NCBI GenBank assembly: GCA_022559985.1
Contig: JAFJTR010000056.1
Location: forward strand, 164,414 to 228,413
DNA: 64,000 bases
Direction: 5' to 3'
Origin: Parastagonospora avenae f. sp. tritici 18332-5
Lineage: Eukaryota; Ascomycota; Dothideomycetes; Pleosporales; Phaeosphaeriaceae
Positions 12,003-22,974 of the stretch are shown here, piece by piece; the stretch's first letter is position 1, and each line of letters starts with the position of its first letter. Made by a program: the position numbers and the translations under genes. Under the pieces are notes generated by a model that made no database searches, was not told where the DNA came from, and was given only the letters and a program-made list of their open reading frames with translations.

Positions 12003-13084
12003 ATGCTCTTCCAACTCCTCCTCCTCGCTAGCACCGCTTCGGCTACTTGTACCCATGGCCTGTCCATGTTCAAGAAGCGTGCAGAGACTGCAGAGGGTGG
12101 TGTTGAGGTCAACGACTTTGGCTATGGCCCACTCAACGGTCCCTTCAACTGGGCAACGCTTGCTGCTGAGAACGAAGCATGCAAAGCTGGAAAGAACCAG
12201 TCGCCCATCAACGTCGGTATGTCATTGTCTTAAACAACTTTGTACCTGACTTCGTCTAACATGCTCAGACTCCCGCTTGACTGCCATGACTGAGAAGCCT
12301 GTCCTCAACATTCCTGAACAAGAGGTTGAGTTCGAGAACTTGGGCACTACCATTGAGGTCATTCTCAATGGTACCACAACTGTCGCCGGCGCAGACTTCC
12401 AGCTCGTTCAGTTCCACATTCACACTCCATCTGAGCACCATGTCAATGGAGAGTTCCACCCTCTCGAGGTCCATATGGTCCACCAGGGTGTCGGTAAGCT
12501 TACCTCTCCACTTCTACCAAGTCCAAAAATAATCTAACATCACCTCAGCCGACAACACTCAGCTTGCTGTCGTAGCTCTGATGTTCCAGGTTGCACAGGG
12601 CGAGTCATCTTCCATCATCAAGTCTCTTGCTTCATCCGTCGAGACCATCCGCACTCCCGGCACCAAGGTCGCCATCCCCGGCGGCATCGACTTCACCGAC
12701 GTCACTGCTAAGATCGAGTCCTCTGAGATGCTCCAGTACTCTGGCTCCCTCACCACGCCCCCCTGCGCCGAGGGCGTCACCTTCATGATTGTCAAGGACC
12801 CCCTCGACATCAGCGTTGCCGACTTCAACACGATCAAGAGCGTCGTTAAGTTCAACTCCCGCTTCATCCAGGCTGATCTCGGAACCGCCAACATGCTCGA
12901 GATCGGCTCCTTGTCTGGTACCGCTGGCGCCATGAAGCCTCCCGCCGCCAATGAGACTACCCCTACCAACAACACTGGTGCTGGCGCACCGATGACTGTC
13001 GGACAGAAGTTCCAGATCACCGAGTTGTACGGTGAGCCTACTGCCATCAACGCTGTTGTCGTCGCCCGCAAGAAGAAGTACTAG
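12003..13084 (+). CDS. Secreted alpha-class carbonic anhydrase
   Basis: Three exons (12003-12216, 12269-12493, 12549-13084) give 324 residues; both introns are GT-AG and frame-consistent. A signal peptide (MLFQLLLLASTASA) is followed by a dibasic KKR at about residues 24-26, possibly a Kex2-type cleavage site. The family signature is complete: NQSPIN, then FHIHTPSEH with zinc ligands His121 and His123, and the third ligand His140 in LEVHMVH. The GSLTTPPCAEGV motif of the active-site wall is also present. The enzyme interconverts CO2 and bicarbonate outside the cell or in the wall. Two Asn-x-Thr sites near residues 285-295 suggest glycosylation. Length fits fungal alpha-CAs. It converges with the channel gene, whose stop is 250 bp away. 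Confidence 0.93.
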
Positions 13085-13333
13085 ATGGCATGTTGCCCTC
13101 GGTTCAGGCGTGGGAGGTCTTAGTTGTTAATATTCTCTATTGAAGGTGTGTGAGTTGGCGGAGTTGAGGTGACGAACAAAGCATTGTTTTACAGTGAAGC
13201 ATGACAGTAGACGTATAGAAGAACGACGGATGCATGTTACACAACTAGATCATATTACTTTCTCAATCTCAAGTTTATTCATTAAATATCATTTGCTATT
13301 TGAATCATTTTTACCTTGCATGCGCTCTATCCA

Positions 13334-16240
13334 TCACCTTGCACTTCTGTATCGTTCATAACTCGTATCTTCGTTCCTCGAACTCGGATTAAAAGAAACT
13401 CCATCTCCATCGTCCTCGGCATGTTTCTGATCGCCATCCATCAGGGGCTGCCGACTGCTTGCCGTCTTCAAAATATGATCAGCGTCCAAGGGCGTGGCAT
13501 GGCTAACGTCAACAATGCCATCACCTGCCGGAGCTTGGCGGTAGCCTGGCGCGTACTCAACACCCTGCTCAGGGTCCTCCGAGTCGCCGAGTCTAGTCAA
13601 ACTCGAGGCTCTTGAACCCGTTTCGCGTAATCTATACGGCGCCCTCTCGGTGAATGTAGTAAACGTACTCGGCGTTCCCGGCCTAGAGCTTACATCCTCC
13701 GGTCGTCCGTAGAGTTCGCCGTCGCCACCAAACTGCTCCCTGAACTCGGCGCGCTTCTTGAAATTTTCAAAGTCAAGGTCACCCTCCGCGACTAGCTCCA
13801 CGTTTGGCATTTCGGGCGCGCCGTCGGCTGCTTTATCGGCGGGCTGGGATTGCAGCTCGAACATGTCCCCGTAGGCCATACTTTCGGGCCTTGCGCGGTC
13901 AGTTGATCGGCGGTGCGGAGCATCGAATATATTGTGCGCAGTGGCCGAGTGACTGTGGTATATCTCTTTAAGAAGGTGCTGAGACTTTGCGTGAACCATT
14001 GGCGTGAGTAGTTTCTTGTATATCGCGGGGTTGCCGTAGCGAACAGCCACCTTCTGGTTCCTCTTCTTCGATGACGGATGATCCGGATGCTGAGAACCTT
14101 CTAAATCCGAGTAGGGTATCGTGGAGTAGTATACGAGCTTATCATCGTATACGCGATGGCAGTACCACTTGAAGAGGAGGAGTAGGATCGGCAATGGTAT
14201 CATGGCGTAAAGCATGTTTCCGTTCTGCACCGAGTTGATCGAGCCAACGCCTTGCGCACCTACTATCAGAGCAATGACGGCATTGGCCAGCATTACAGCG
14301 AAAAGCATACGGTTAACGAGAACTTTCCAGAATCGTCCACCAGACTCGGTCTTCGTGATGAAGACATACTGCAATAGGTACTTCTTGAAAACACAGTCCA
14401 TGCCCAAATAAAATGCTGTGACCGGCAGAATGATGGGTTGTAGGATGCCCATACAGAGTCCGACAGTAGAAACGAAGAGGAAATTGTTGTAGTAGTCGGC
14501 GTATGGGAAAGGCTGAGGTGCACTGAGTTCGATGAGTTCGCGGGGCGTTGGCGAGAAACACTTCCGCTGTATCCAGCTCCATGTGAAGATCCAGGCTTGC
14601 GAGAGATCGATTGCTGCGCCTAGATTCCTCTGCATCTGCCAAGTCAACCAAAAGGTTGAGACGTTACACAAGCCAGTCATAAGTTGGCTGAAAAGGTGGC
14701 CGTCTTGAATTGCCTGCCATACACCTCGATCCTGGGCTGCAATGACAGAAGCAACGAACCTCCAGGCTGAACCGAAGACGGAGAATACGAGGAGGTTGTT
14801 AAAGACGAAGAAGGCATATAGCCGAGCAGTGACATGGCGTTCCCTAGATGTCCTCGATACATCACCAGAATGTGTGAACAGACGGCGAAAAACGACAGGC
14901 ACTCCCATATACATCAAGGTTTGGACTAACGGTGCCAGAATACCTTGTGCTATGCCCCAGCCTGTCGGATGTGCCAGAAGGTTCTGCTGGAAAGCAGGCC
15001 AAACAAGTCCGAGATGGCTAAAGTCACTGAGAAAGACCGAGGTTAGGATGTTAGGGACGATGAACGCAATGGTGAACAGTACGATCCAGAGACCATCCCA
15101 GAACTTCCTGACGTGGCGCGTCCTTCGGCTCATGGCAAGATTCTGCCATAGAAGATCATGTGGCTTCGGAGCAAGATAGACGTCACAGCCACCAGGTCCT
15201 TTCTTCCGTGTAGCATAAGCAACTGCATGCGCGTCTTCGATGTGGGTATACGATGCGAAACCATAAGACATGGGATTGCGCATGTCGACACTTTCCCGGA
15301 CCTCTTTAATGCTGACCTCAAGCTGTGCGATCCTTGCGCTGAGATAGTCGATGGCGTCGACTTTGCCTTTGCCTTGAGCAGCTTGATCCACTTTTGCAAC
15401 TTTGCAGGTAGGTCGTGTGGTAGGTAGCCGGTCCGGGTTGTGTAGGTATGTTGCGAGATGCTTCTCCAAGGCTCTGACAGCTTCGCTATGAGCTTCGATC
15501 AATTTTGGTAGGTCCTTCACATTGCGTCCGACGGCTGTGCGGGGTATATCGCTGGTTTGCTTCGCTTGCTCGACAAGGTCGACGATGCCGGCGTCGATAC
15601 GCGAGACTTTTGGGATATGTGTGAGCTGAGTTGCCGTTAGTATGTCGTCCATTGTTACACGAAAAAGGCGTACCAGTAAAGATCTCGAGTGCAAACTAGC
15701 CTTGTACTCCTGGCTGTCGAAGTAGGTCCTCCTTAATTTGAACACAGCTCTGTAATTCCACCATAAGAAGAAGCAGACTGTGCCCTGCATCAAATATGCC
15801 ACGATCACGTATGCCCAGAACTTCGGCCCAAAAATGTATTGAGGAGTCAACTTGAGCAAGGTTGGCACTGAGTTCCACTGTTTGTAGAATGGCGATCCTC
15901 CCACGACGTTGATTGGTATCAGAATACCGCATCCTAGGGCTGTGACCACGCAGAAGATATTTCGAATCATCCGCATGAACCGTAGGAAGACGACGGCATC
16001 TAGTCCGATCTTGTCTACAAGGTCCTGCTCCTTGACATTTTTAATCGCAGAGAACCAACTAAATGGCTTCTTGCCCAGCGGTATCGGTCGGTGTTTCTCG
16101 TCGGCATGCTTGGCTCGCGGTGCGTATACTCGTCCATTTCTAGGTCGTAAGAAACAGAAAAGAAGGAATAGAACTCCAGCTAAGACGAAGCTGTATACTA
16201 TTGCAGCATATATGGAGTTTTGTTGAACCTTTGAAAACAT
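13334..16240 (-). CDS. OSCA/CSC1-like (DUF221, Rsn1 type) cation channel
   Basis: A single exon of 968 residues from the ATG at 16240 (MFSKVQQNSIYAAIVYSF). The family order is complete. One N-terminal transmembrane helix is followed by RPRNGRVYAPRAKH, two more helices around residues 85-165 (RSN1_TM region), a large cytosolic domain (about 170-390), and the seven-helix RSN1_7TM core (about 400-690). The tail of about 270 residues is hydrophilic, with SxxLTRLGDSEDPEQG and other charged stretches. OSCA/TMEM63 proteins are mechanically or osmotically gated cation channels; yeast Rsn1 and Phm7 belong here. Open sequence extends six codons upstream to a GTG, but the ATG gives the usual family start. 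The physiological role is inferred from family only. Confidence 0.9.
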   Translation of the reverse strand: MFSKVQQNSIYAAIVYSFVLAGVLFLLFCFLRPRNGRVYAPRAKHADEKHRPIPLGKKPFSWFSAIKNVKEQDLVDKIGLDAVVFLRFMRMIRNIFCVVTALGCGILIPINVVGGSPFYKQWNSVPTLLKLTPQYIFGPKFWAYVIVAYLMQGTVCFFLWWNYRAVFKLRRTYFDSQEYKASLHSRSLLVRLFRVTMDDILTATQLTHIPKVSRIDAGIVDLVEQAKQTSDIPRTAVGRNVKDLPKLIEAHSEAVRALEKHLATYLHNPDRLPTTRPTCKVAKVDQAAQGKGKVDAIDYLSARIAQLEVSIKEVRESVDMRNPMSYGFASYTHIEDAHAVAYATRKKGPGGCDVYLAPKPHDLLWQNLAMSRRTRHVRKFWDGLWIVLFTIAFIVPNILTSVFLSDFSHLGLVWPAFQQNLLAHPTGWGIAQGILAPLVQTLMYMGVPVVFRRLFTHSGDVSRTSRERHVTARLYAFFVFNNLLVFSVFGSAWRFVASVIAAQDRGVWQAIQDGHLFSQLMTGLCNVSTFWLTWQMQRNLGAAIDLSQAWIFTWSWIQRKCFSPTPRELIELSAPQPFPYADYYNNFLFVSTVGLCMGILQPIILPVTAFYLGMDCVFKKYLLQYVFITKTESGGRFWKVLVNRMLFAVMLANAVIALIVGAQGVGSINSVQNGNMLYAMIPLPILLLLFKWYCHRVYDDKLVYYSTIPYSDLEGSQHPDHPSSKKRNQKVAVRYGNPAIYKKLLTPMVHAKSQHLLKEIYHSHSATAHNIFDAPHRRSTDRARPESMAYGDMFELQSQPADKAADGAPEMPNVELVAEGDLDFENFKKRAEFREQFGGDGELYGRPEDVSSRPGTPSTFTTFTERAPYRLRETGSRASSLTRLGDSEDPEQGVEYAPGYRQAPAGDGIVDVSHATPLDADHILKTASSRQPLMDGDQKHAEDDGDGVSFNPSSRNEDTSYERYRSAR

Positions 16241-17312
16241 TAGCGATAATTTTGGCACGTTCCCTAGATCCCTACCTCTGCTTGAAACGGGTCCGCAATC
16301 AGATCCAAAAACTTGTCCGTTGAGCTTTCGCCATCTTGTCGTCGCCTCACATCCATCTCAACCAAAGAAATTAAGCCAGCGAGTGTAAGAATGAGAAACG
16401 AAATACTAGAACGCAAGGCTAATCCGAGCCAAAGGATGTTGTTTGTCGAGCCAAAAAAAATTGTCAAGAAGAGAAAGCAAACATTCAAAGTTTACTGTAC
16501 GCGTGGCATCTTGACATGCAACCTCGAAGTCCCTTGTTGGGATCACTAGAAGCCTCTCCCCGGTGCCATCGGCGCTAATACGTCATGGGGTATTATCGGC
16601 GTATCGATACCTAATCGATGACAATAGAAGGACGCTTGGGAACTCACCGGGGCGCATCGTTCACAATGCGAGCTAGATGGCCCAAAAATAGCCTTTGATG
16701 GTGCGAAAAGGTTTTCGATGGACGTGTCTAGAATGCGGGTTGCTGCGAACATCACCGTTACTTGGCAGGGTCCTCCTTGGAGGGATATGAATGCAGGGCG
16801 ACTTGACAGATGCTTGACCTAATGTTCTTCTAGTTAACCGTGGAATTGAGACCGTTGGAAAGGTGTTCGTGTGCCTGCCAAACTATGAACGATCCTCAGA
16901 AAACTGGTCGTAAATGACGTCATAATAGCTCATATTTCATGACCACTTACCCCACTGAACCTCCAGTACAATACGCAAATCCACTTATCACTCCACCAAT
17001 GAGTATTGCTTATCCCAGATTTTATGCAGATCTTCTAGGTTCAATATCGTTCGGTTGTGGTGTTGTGGCCTCTAAGACACAAGCTAGCTTCTACGCCGAG
17101 TGCTCAGTAATGTCAAACACTTGCCGACGTCTTTGCAGTCTACACACAAGAATGTAAAAGTGGGAATCTTCAGCACAAGAACATATTACAGCGACGAAAC
17201 ATTCGAAGTCTCAACGAAATCTCGTTCACGGGCAATGCATTAGCACATTGCCATAAGACGGTAATGAAGCATTCACAAAATCATACATTCTCATAATCAT
17301 AACAACCCCCAT
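16241..17312. other. Intergenic region between channel and transporter genes
   Basis: About 1.07 kb, upstream of the channel gene and downstream of the transporter. It is more AT-rich than the flanking genes. A cytosine-rich stretch of short CCC/CCCTCC units lies at about 17304-17400, partly inside the transporter's last exon. No gene was recognised. Confidence 0.55.
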
Positions 17313-19266
17313 TCATCCCCCTCCCCTCCCATTCCCAAACCCCACCATTTCAAACCTGCCCCTCGCCCTCTCCCTCCCCATACCCATACCCTCCACTCCC
17401 TCCTCCTTATCTATCATCTCCGTAACGCCCCGATTCCCATGCATTATGATGCGCGTCTGATTCAAGCTCGTCTTGACCGGCTTGTGGCTATTGAAGATCT
17501 CGCTGATTTCCTCGAGCGTGCGGCGCCGCGTCTCCACGAAGAAGAAGTAGATGAAGATGAATTCAAATATGTCCCAGAATATGAAGAGGAAGTAGTACTA
17601 GTTGGTGTGTGAGTTTGAGTTTGGGAAAAGAGATGGATGAGGCTTACCTTCCAACCTGCGCCAGAAAACGCTATTCCTGTTACAAATGTGTTGTAGAAAT
17701 TCGCAATGTTGACCCAGAAATTGTAGAATGCCATTCCTTTGGCGCGCGACTCATAGCGCAGGCACTCGACGGGGTAGAGTTGTTGGAGCGGCGTGTATCC
17801 GGTCGAGTACACGAAGCCGAAGAGGAAGATAAATGCGATCACAGCGCGAGCCTGCGCGTTTGATTTGATTTGAGGCGTCTTGTTCGCGTCGTATATGTAT
17901 TGGCCCATGGCATCCTTCTTGAGGTTTGTGGCGACAAGGGCGCACACGATGGCGACGATGACTACGAGACAGGCGGTTGAGACGAGCAATTGCGGGCGCC
18001 GACCCCAACTGTCCGTATAGAAGGCGCCGAAGATGGCGCCGGCGAAAGATACGACGTTTTGCATGCCGTTGTAGAGAAGACGGGTGCTACGGTCGGTTAT
18101 ACCTGCGCCTCGCAAAATGGTCGGGAAATAGTAAGAGACGGGCCCATTACCACTCCATTGACCGAAGAATGCCATGGAGATTACGAGCATGGTACGATAG
18201 CGGGCTTCGCGAGAGTTGAAGAGTTCCTGTCCTTCAGTGTCAGTTCGAATCTACGAATTCCGACCAATCCACGAAAACACCATGGAGTTTCGAAAGGAAC
18301 AACATACCCTATAATCCCACCACCTCTTATCGCTACCAGTCGTCGAGATATCTTCCACCATCTCCTTGTACTCCAAAATCACGATTGGGTGATACCTGCT
18401 TCCCTCCCCATGAAACTTAGCCATGGTGTCCAGCGCCTCTTCATGCCTATCATTCGCAATCAACCACCTAGGCGTCTCTGGCAAGAACGGCGAGCACACG
18501 AGCACCGTTCCTGCAAATACCATTTGCAGCCAGAGCGGAATTCGCCATGACTGCGAGCCATCGATATGCTGCGTCCCATATGGCACAAAACTACCCGGAA
18601 TACCGCCGACGTACCAGAACGTGTTGAACACGCCTGTACACACACCCCGGTAAACTGGATGTGCCATCTCAGAGACGTACGCCGGACCAGCTGTTGAAGT
18701 GATGGCAACGCCGAAACCCAAAACGAAGCGCCCGCCCATGAAGCCGCCGAGATTGGTGCACGTTGCTTGCACGCACGCACCGACCATGATGATGCTGCAG
18801 CCGATGAACATGCCCCATTTCCTGCCGCGGAAATCTGTTGCTGGGCCAGCGACGAAGGATCCGACGAGGTTGCCGATGGTGTAGATGGCGTAGACGATAC
18901 CCGTAGCTGGAGTGCCGACGTCGAGGTCGAAGCCAAAGTACTCGCGGTACTGGCGATAGTCGTTGATCGCGCCCATGAGCGAGCCGTCGTAGCCGTTTAT
19001 GCAGGAGTTTAGGGTGGCGATGAAGAGGCAAAGATAGAGCTGGCATCCATGTTAGATGTCATGGTAATGTGAAGTTTGAGTACGAGCATTCTGACCTTGA
19101 ACATTGCCCTGGTCCATGGTGACACACCAGCTTTCGCCGTAGCATCAGCCAGCGCAACATTCTGCACCTGTCTGATTTCTGCCGTCACGCTGCTGCGCCG
19201 CGTAGTACTGGACCGTCCATCTCTTTTCTGATACCTCGTATCCATCTTGACCTCCATCACGCCCAT
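17313..19266 (-). CDS. MFS sugar transporter, lactose-permease-like
   Basis: Four exons (19266-19096, 19039-18308, 18226-17648, 17597-17313), all phase 0, give 588 residues. Sugar porter hallmarks are present in order: INGYDGSLMG in TM1, FRGRKWG after TM2, RFVLGFG in TM4, PETPRWL before the central loop, FFGQWSG in TM7, DSWGRRPQL in the second half and VECLRYESRAKG near TM10. The VALADATAKAG start of the N-terminal tail and the overall pattern match fungal lactose/hexose permeases. It should sit in the plasma membrane and cotransport a sugar with protons; the substrate is not certain. After TM12 the tail carries VETRRRTLEEISEIF. The final residues are Gly/Arg-rich. The ATG at 19266 has a good context (ACACAATGG); an in-frame ATG-like start at 19311 would add 15 residues. 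Confidence 0.9.
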
Positions 19267-20782
19267 TGTGTAGAGAAATCCAGTCTGTTCTCGCACGATT
19301 GCAGTCAACACAGACTATTCCCAGCACTCGATTGTCGCACATGGCCCTCTCGACTGCAGGTCAGCAAAGCGAAACCCACGGCCCATGGGGTACGGCGCAG
19401 TCATATAGTCCCATCACGCAGCCACGGCTTTCCAGACCCCAGCACACTGGCTTCCTTCCAGAACACTACTCGTCCAAGACGCCATAATCTCGACATCCCG
19501 GTTTGACGTGCATAACCGCCAACCACTCAGACGTTTACAGGTACCGATGATGACCGGGTATTTAGCCAGAAACATGCAGCTCAGCTAGGACCCTCACTCG
19601 CTCTGGATTGGGGCCATAGCCAATTCAGTGGCGTCCAGGAAATTTGCCATGTGTGTGATTGATGCGCTTTCCTATGCAATAGTGGCCCTTGAGTGATTTG
19701 CGACAAGCAGCTTGTGTTTCGTCTGATGCAGGTAACGGTAGGTGGCCTGGACAGCCAAGCTCTGAAGGTGGAAGATGTTCCGTGTAGGATCAAGCCACGG
19801 TTCGCGTACCCCAGCAGCCAGTCCATCTATTCCGCGGTAAGACTCGACGGAAGACTATGATCGTCAGTCACGTTGTCACGCGAGCTTCCAGAATCTAATC
19901 TACTCCCGCCGAAACGCGGGGCGCCGAAAAAGCAAGTCAACACGTTGGAAAAACGTCCCTGGATCCCGCGAAGCTAGTTAGCCGGCGGATCTGTACACGG
20001 AAAAGTCAACGCTAGAGAATCCTAGCTTCAGCATAGTCGCATAGCGTTTCAATGACAGCAATGTCCTGTTTTCCCTTCGGATCATTCTTCGAAAGCAGCT
20101 GCGACATTGCGAGGATTGTCGGCAACATCCCAGGTTTACCCCATCTGAGCGCCGCCGATCGTGCATGCCGAGTGCGCAAAAATCGCCCGCTGGTGAGCTC
20201 TTAGATGAAGTAACTATATTAAATACCCCACATCACTATAATTCTGTCACCACTTGGTAGCCTGTCCCACCCCGAATGACCTGAATGCTTTGTCCCGATT
20301 CACTTTGACCGCGGAGGCTAAGCACGTACACGTTAAAAACAAAGTTACAATAATGCCCGGGCGTGAGCAAGGCGATTGTATCAATCGAACCATCATTAGC
20401 ACTATTGCACCCTAACTCTGTCATGACCACGCAGGGCCCTGAACAGCCATGAGAAGTATTACACGAACACCAATTTCAACATCCTTCATGCTATACATCG
20501 CGCTTTTGCCAATATACGAAAACCATCGCAACTTGAAACGCGTCGCTGGTTGGATGAACACATTATTAATACCCCAGAATTAAACGCCGTCGCCGCTAGA
20601 GTGATCCAATCAAGCTCAATCGTATGAAGAGCAAGAAAACAGATTGAAGAGCTGCTTGTAAAGAAAAAGGGTGATGGTGGTATTGCACCATCAAAACCAG
20701 AGATGAGAGAGTCAGAAGACCACCAGAGAGATATAGTGATAGCTGCGCACGTTTCCGAGGGCCGATGTAACAGAGCGCTAGC
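19267..20782. other. Intergenic region with a possible broken small-protein frame
   Basis: 1.5 kb between the transporter start and the region 3' of PPZ. No complete gene was found. A minus-strand frame at 20236-20475 has five cysteines and protein-like composition but no usable start; it is described as a finding. The part nearest 19266 is probably the transporter promoter. Confidence 0.5.
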
Positions 20783-21208
20783 TCAAACATGTTCGGATAA
20801 GTATCGTCCAACGCAGATAGGCGAAGGCATTGGCAGGGTTGCCTGCCAGAGGGCTCGTTGTTCCTGTAGCTGGCGTTTCCGTTTGTCTGAGTTCTCGTCG
20901 AGTTGTTGCATATTCCGGAGCAGTGACGCCTTGGCATCGTCATAACTAGCAGCGTTCATAGAGTCGCTCCATGTCTGAGACCTGATGTGTCCGGTCCTCC
21001 TTGGTGTAGGTGTCGAGGCGCCGTCGCCTTGCGAGCCCAGCTGATCTGAACCAGCCTTTCTTCGCACACGCCGATGCCTTTCCAGCTTGTCGAATGCATC
21101 CATCACGTTGTTCTGCTCCTTGTAATCAATGTATTCCGGGGCGCCTCGGTCGAGGATAGCGGCTTTGGCGATGATCGGAGATCCGGGTAAGGTAACACTG
21201 TCAGCACC
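20783..21208 (-). other. Possible alternative 3'-terminal coding exon of PPZ
   Basis: A 142-codon open frame (stop included) begins right after a good acceptor (TTACTAACTGTCTGCTCTCTTTAG at 21232-21209). It is phase 0, the same phase as the PPZ donor at 21347/21346. Joining them would replace the ten-residue normal PPZ tail with 141 residues and give a 668-residue protein. The sequence is charged and looks like real protein, for example DAFDKLERHRRVRRK and NMQQLDENSDKRKRQ, which suggests a short coiled coil. Alternatives are a separate gene whose start I cannot place, or chance. Existence of the spliced transcript is inference. Confidence 0.4.
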
Positions 21209-21225
21209 CTAAAGAGAGCAGACAG

Positions 21226-22974
21226 TTAGTAACTTTGAGGAGCATAGTGAGCCGGCTGAAGGCAAAGTCAGTAAGGGTGCAATATATACTATCGATGGCT
21301 CTGAAGGGGATCCTTCACTCCATAAACCATCACACGCGGTACGTACTGGTGAATTGAGCATGCTCTGACGCTTGTTCCTGCTCTTCTTGATGTGGCTCTT
21401 AAGCGCACTGGAATCCAAGGGCTTGAGGAGCTCGAAACTGCAAAGCAACTCTCCTGAGACTGACATGACGGCGCCCCAATTGTCGAATTCGCCGCAGTAC
21501 TAAGTGGTATTAGCTGTGTTTGAGTGAGTGAATCTGGTCTGCTTACGTTTGGCGCCGAAAATACGGTGACCAAGACACGGTCGTTGAAGAACTCGTATCC
21601 ATCTTCCACCACCATATGTGCTCGACAAACGAGGTCGAAGTCATGCCGTTGCAGAAACTCCATGATGACCTTCTTACCGAAGCAGTAGCTAACACCTCTT
21701 TCGTTGGACTCCCAGTCGTTCTCCATGTCCGCAGGGTCGCTCCACAAAAGATCGTTCAATAGGCCATAGTCTGGCACGTCAGTCGGACGAGCGATCTGGC
21801 GGATGTCGTCCATGTGCGACAAGCTCGGTGACAGCCCGCCATGGACACAGAAGATCTTCTGCGCGACGATAGCCGCAATCGGCAGGGTATTGAACGTGTC
21901 CACGAAAGCCTTCCAGACTTTGATGTTGCACCTTCTCTTGCACTCGTCGTAGAAACCGTAGACTCGCGTGACATTTGCGCACTCGTGGTTGCCGCGTAGA
22001 AGGAAGAAGTTCTCAGGAAACTTGAGCTTGTAGCAGAGAAGCAGGAGGATTGTCTCCAGACTTTGCTTGCCGCGATCGACGTAGTCGCCTAAGAATAGGT
22101 AATTCGAGTTGGGTGGGAAACCGCACATTTCGAACATGCGGATGAGATCAGTGTACTGCCCGTGGATGTCGCCTACAATCTTTACTGGCGCCGACAGTTC
22201 TAGCAAGGCTGGCTGGCTGAGGAAAACCTCTCGGGCGGCCGAGCAAATCGCGAAAATCTCCGCATTCTTCAGACTGACGGTCTTGGTAACCTTGCCTGCG
22301 TAGGCCGCGTCTAGCAGCCGCTGGATCATGTCGTCAAGATCCATGGACTTCAGCGCGCTGATCTCCATCGGTGACCCTTGTCCGTCGTTCGCCGCAGGTG
22401 GCTCAGGAATCCTTGGAATCGGGTGATCCTTCTTTTGCAGAATGGACTCTCCCGGTTGAGCCGACGCGAGCGGAACCGAGGTGCCAGACGGTGGGATGTC
22501 CGAGACATGGTCGACTTCGCCTGTCTCTTGTGCCTTGCTAACTCCTTCGTGTGCGGTCCCTTGTGTAGCGCCCTGAATGGGCGAAGGGGGTGGTTGCTCC
22601 TCGTCTGGGGACGTCGGCTCAACTAGCGCAGTCTCAGTACTGATTGTCTCTGGGGCAGGTGCAGGTGCCGAAGCAGAAGCCACCGAGCCTCGCCGGGAGC
22701 TTTTGCCCCCACGGCTCTTGTCCGATCTCGTTGAAGCAGCGTCTGATTTGTCAGGCTTCCCGTTCGCATCGGTCAGGTTGGCGACGGAATTGCGTGGACT
22801 GTCGGTTTTGCCTGTGCCTGGGATCTTGTTCCGCAGCGAGGTGCGCAGCGAGCGCGTCGAATCTTTGGTGTCGGACCGCTCGAAAGAGCGGTAGTACTCA
22901 CGTCCTAGAGGAACGCCATCGGCACCACCCTTCTCGCCCTTGGCCTTCTTCTCGCTGGACGGCTGGTTGCCCAT
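21226..22974 (-). CDS. PPZ1: Serine/threonine protein phosphatase PPZ
   Basis: Three exons (22974-21547, 21499-21347, 21255-21226) give 536 residues. MGNQPSSEKK gives an N-myristoylation site at Gly2, as in yeast Ppz1/2. Residues up to about 210 are a disordered Ser/Arg/Pro-rich regulatory arm. The PP1-type catalytic domain (about 215-515) shows GDIHGQ, GDYVDRG, RGNHE, HGGLSP and the FSAPNYCGEFDNWG region, which is restored by the first splice. The third exon is only 30 nt and encodes PAHYAPQSY, after SMLNSP. PPZ enzymes control monovalent cation homeostasis, cell-wall integrity and G1/S progress in yeast. The stop codon lies within a TACTAAC that can also serve as a branch point (see findings). 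Confidence 0.9.
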
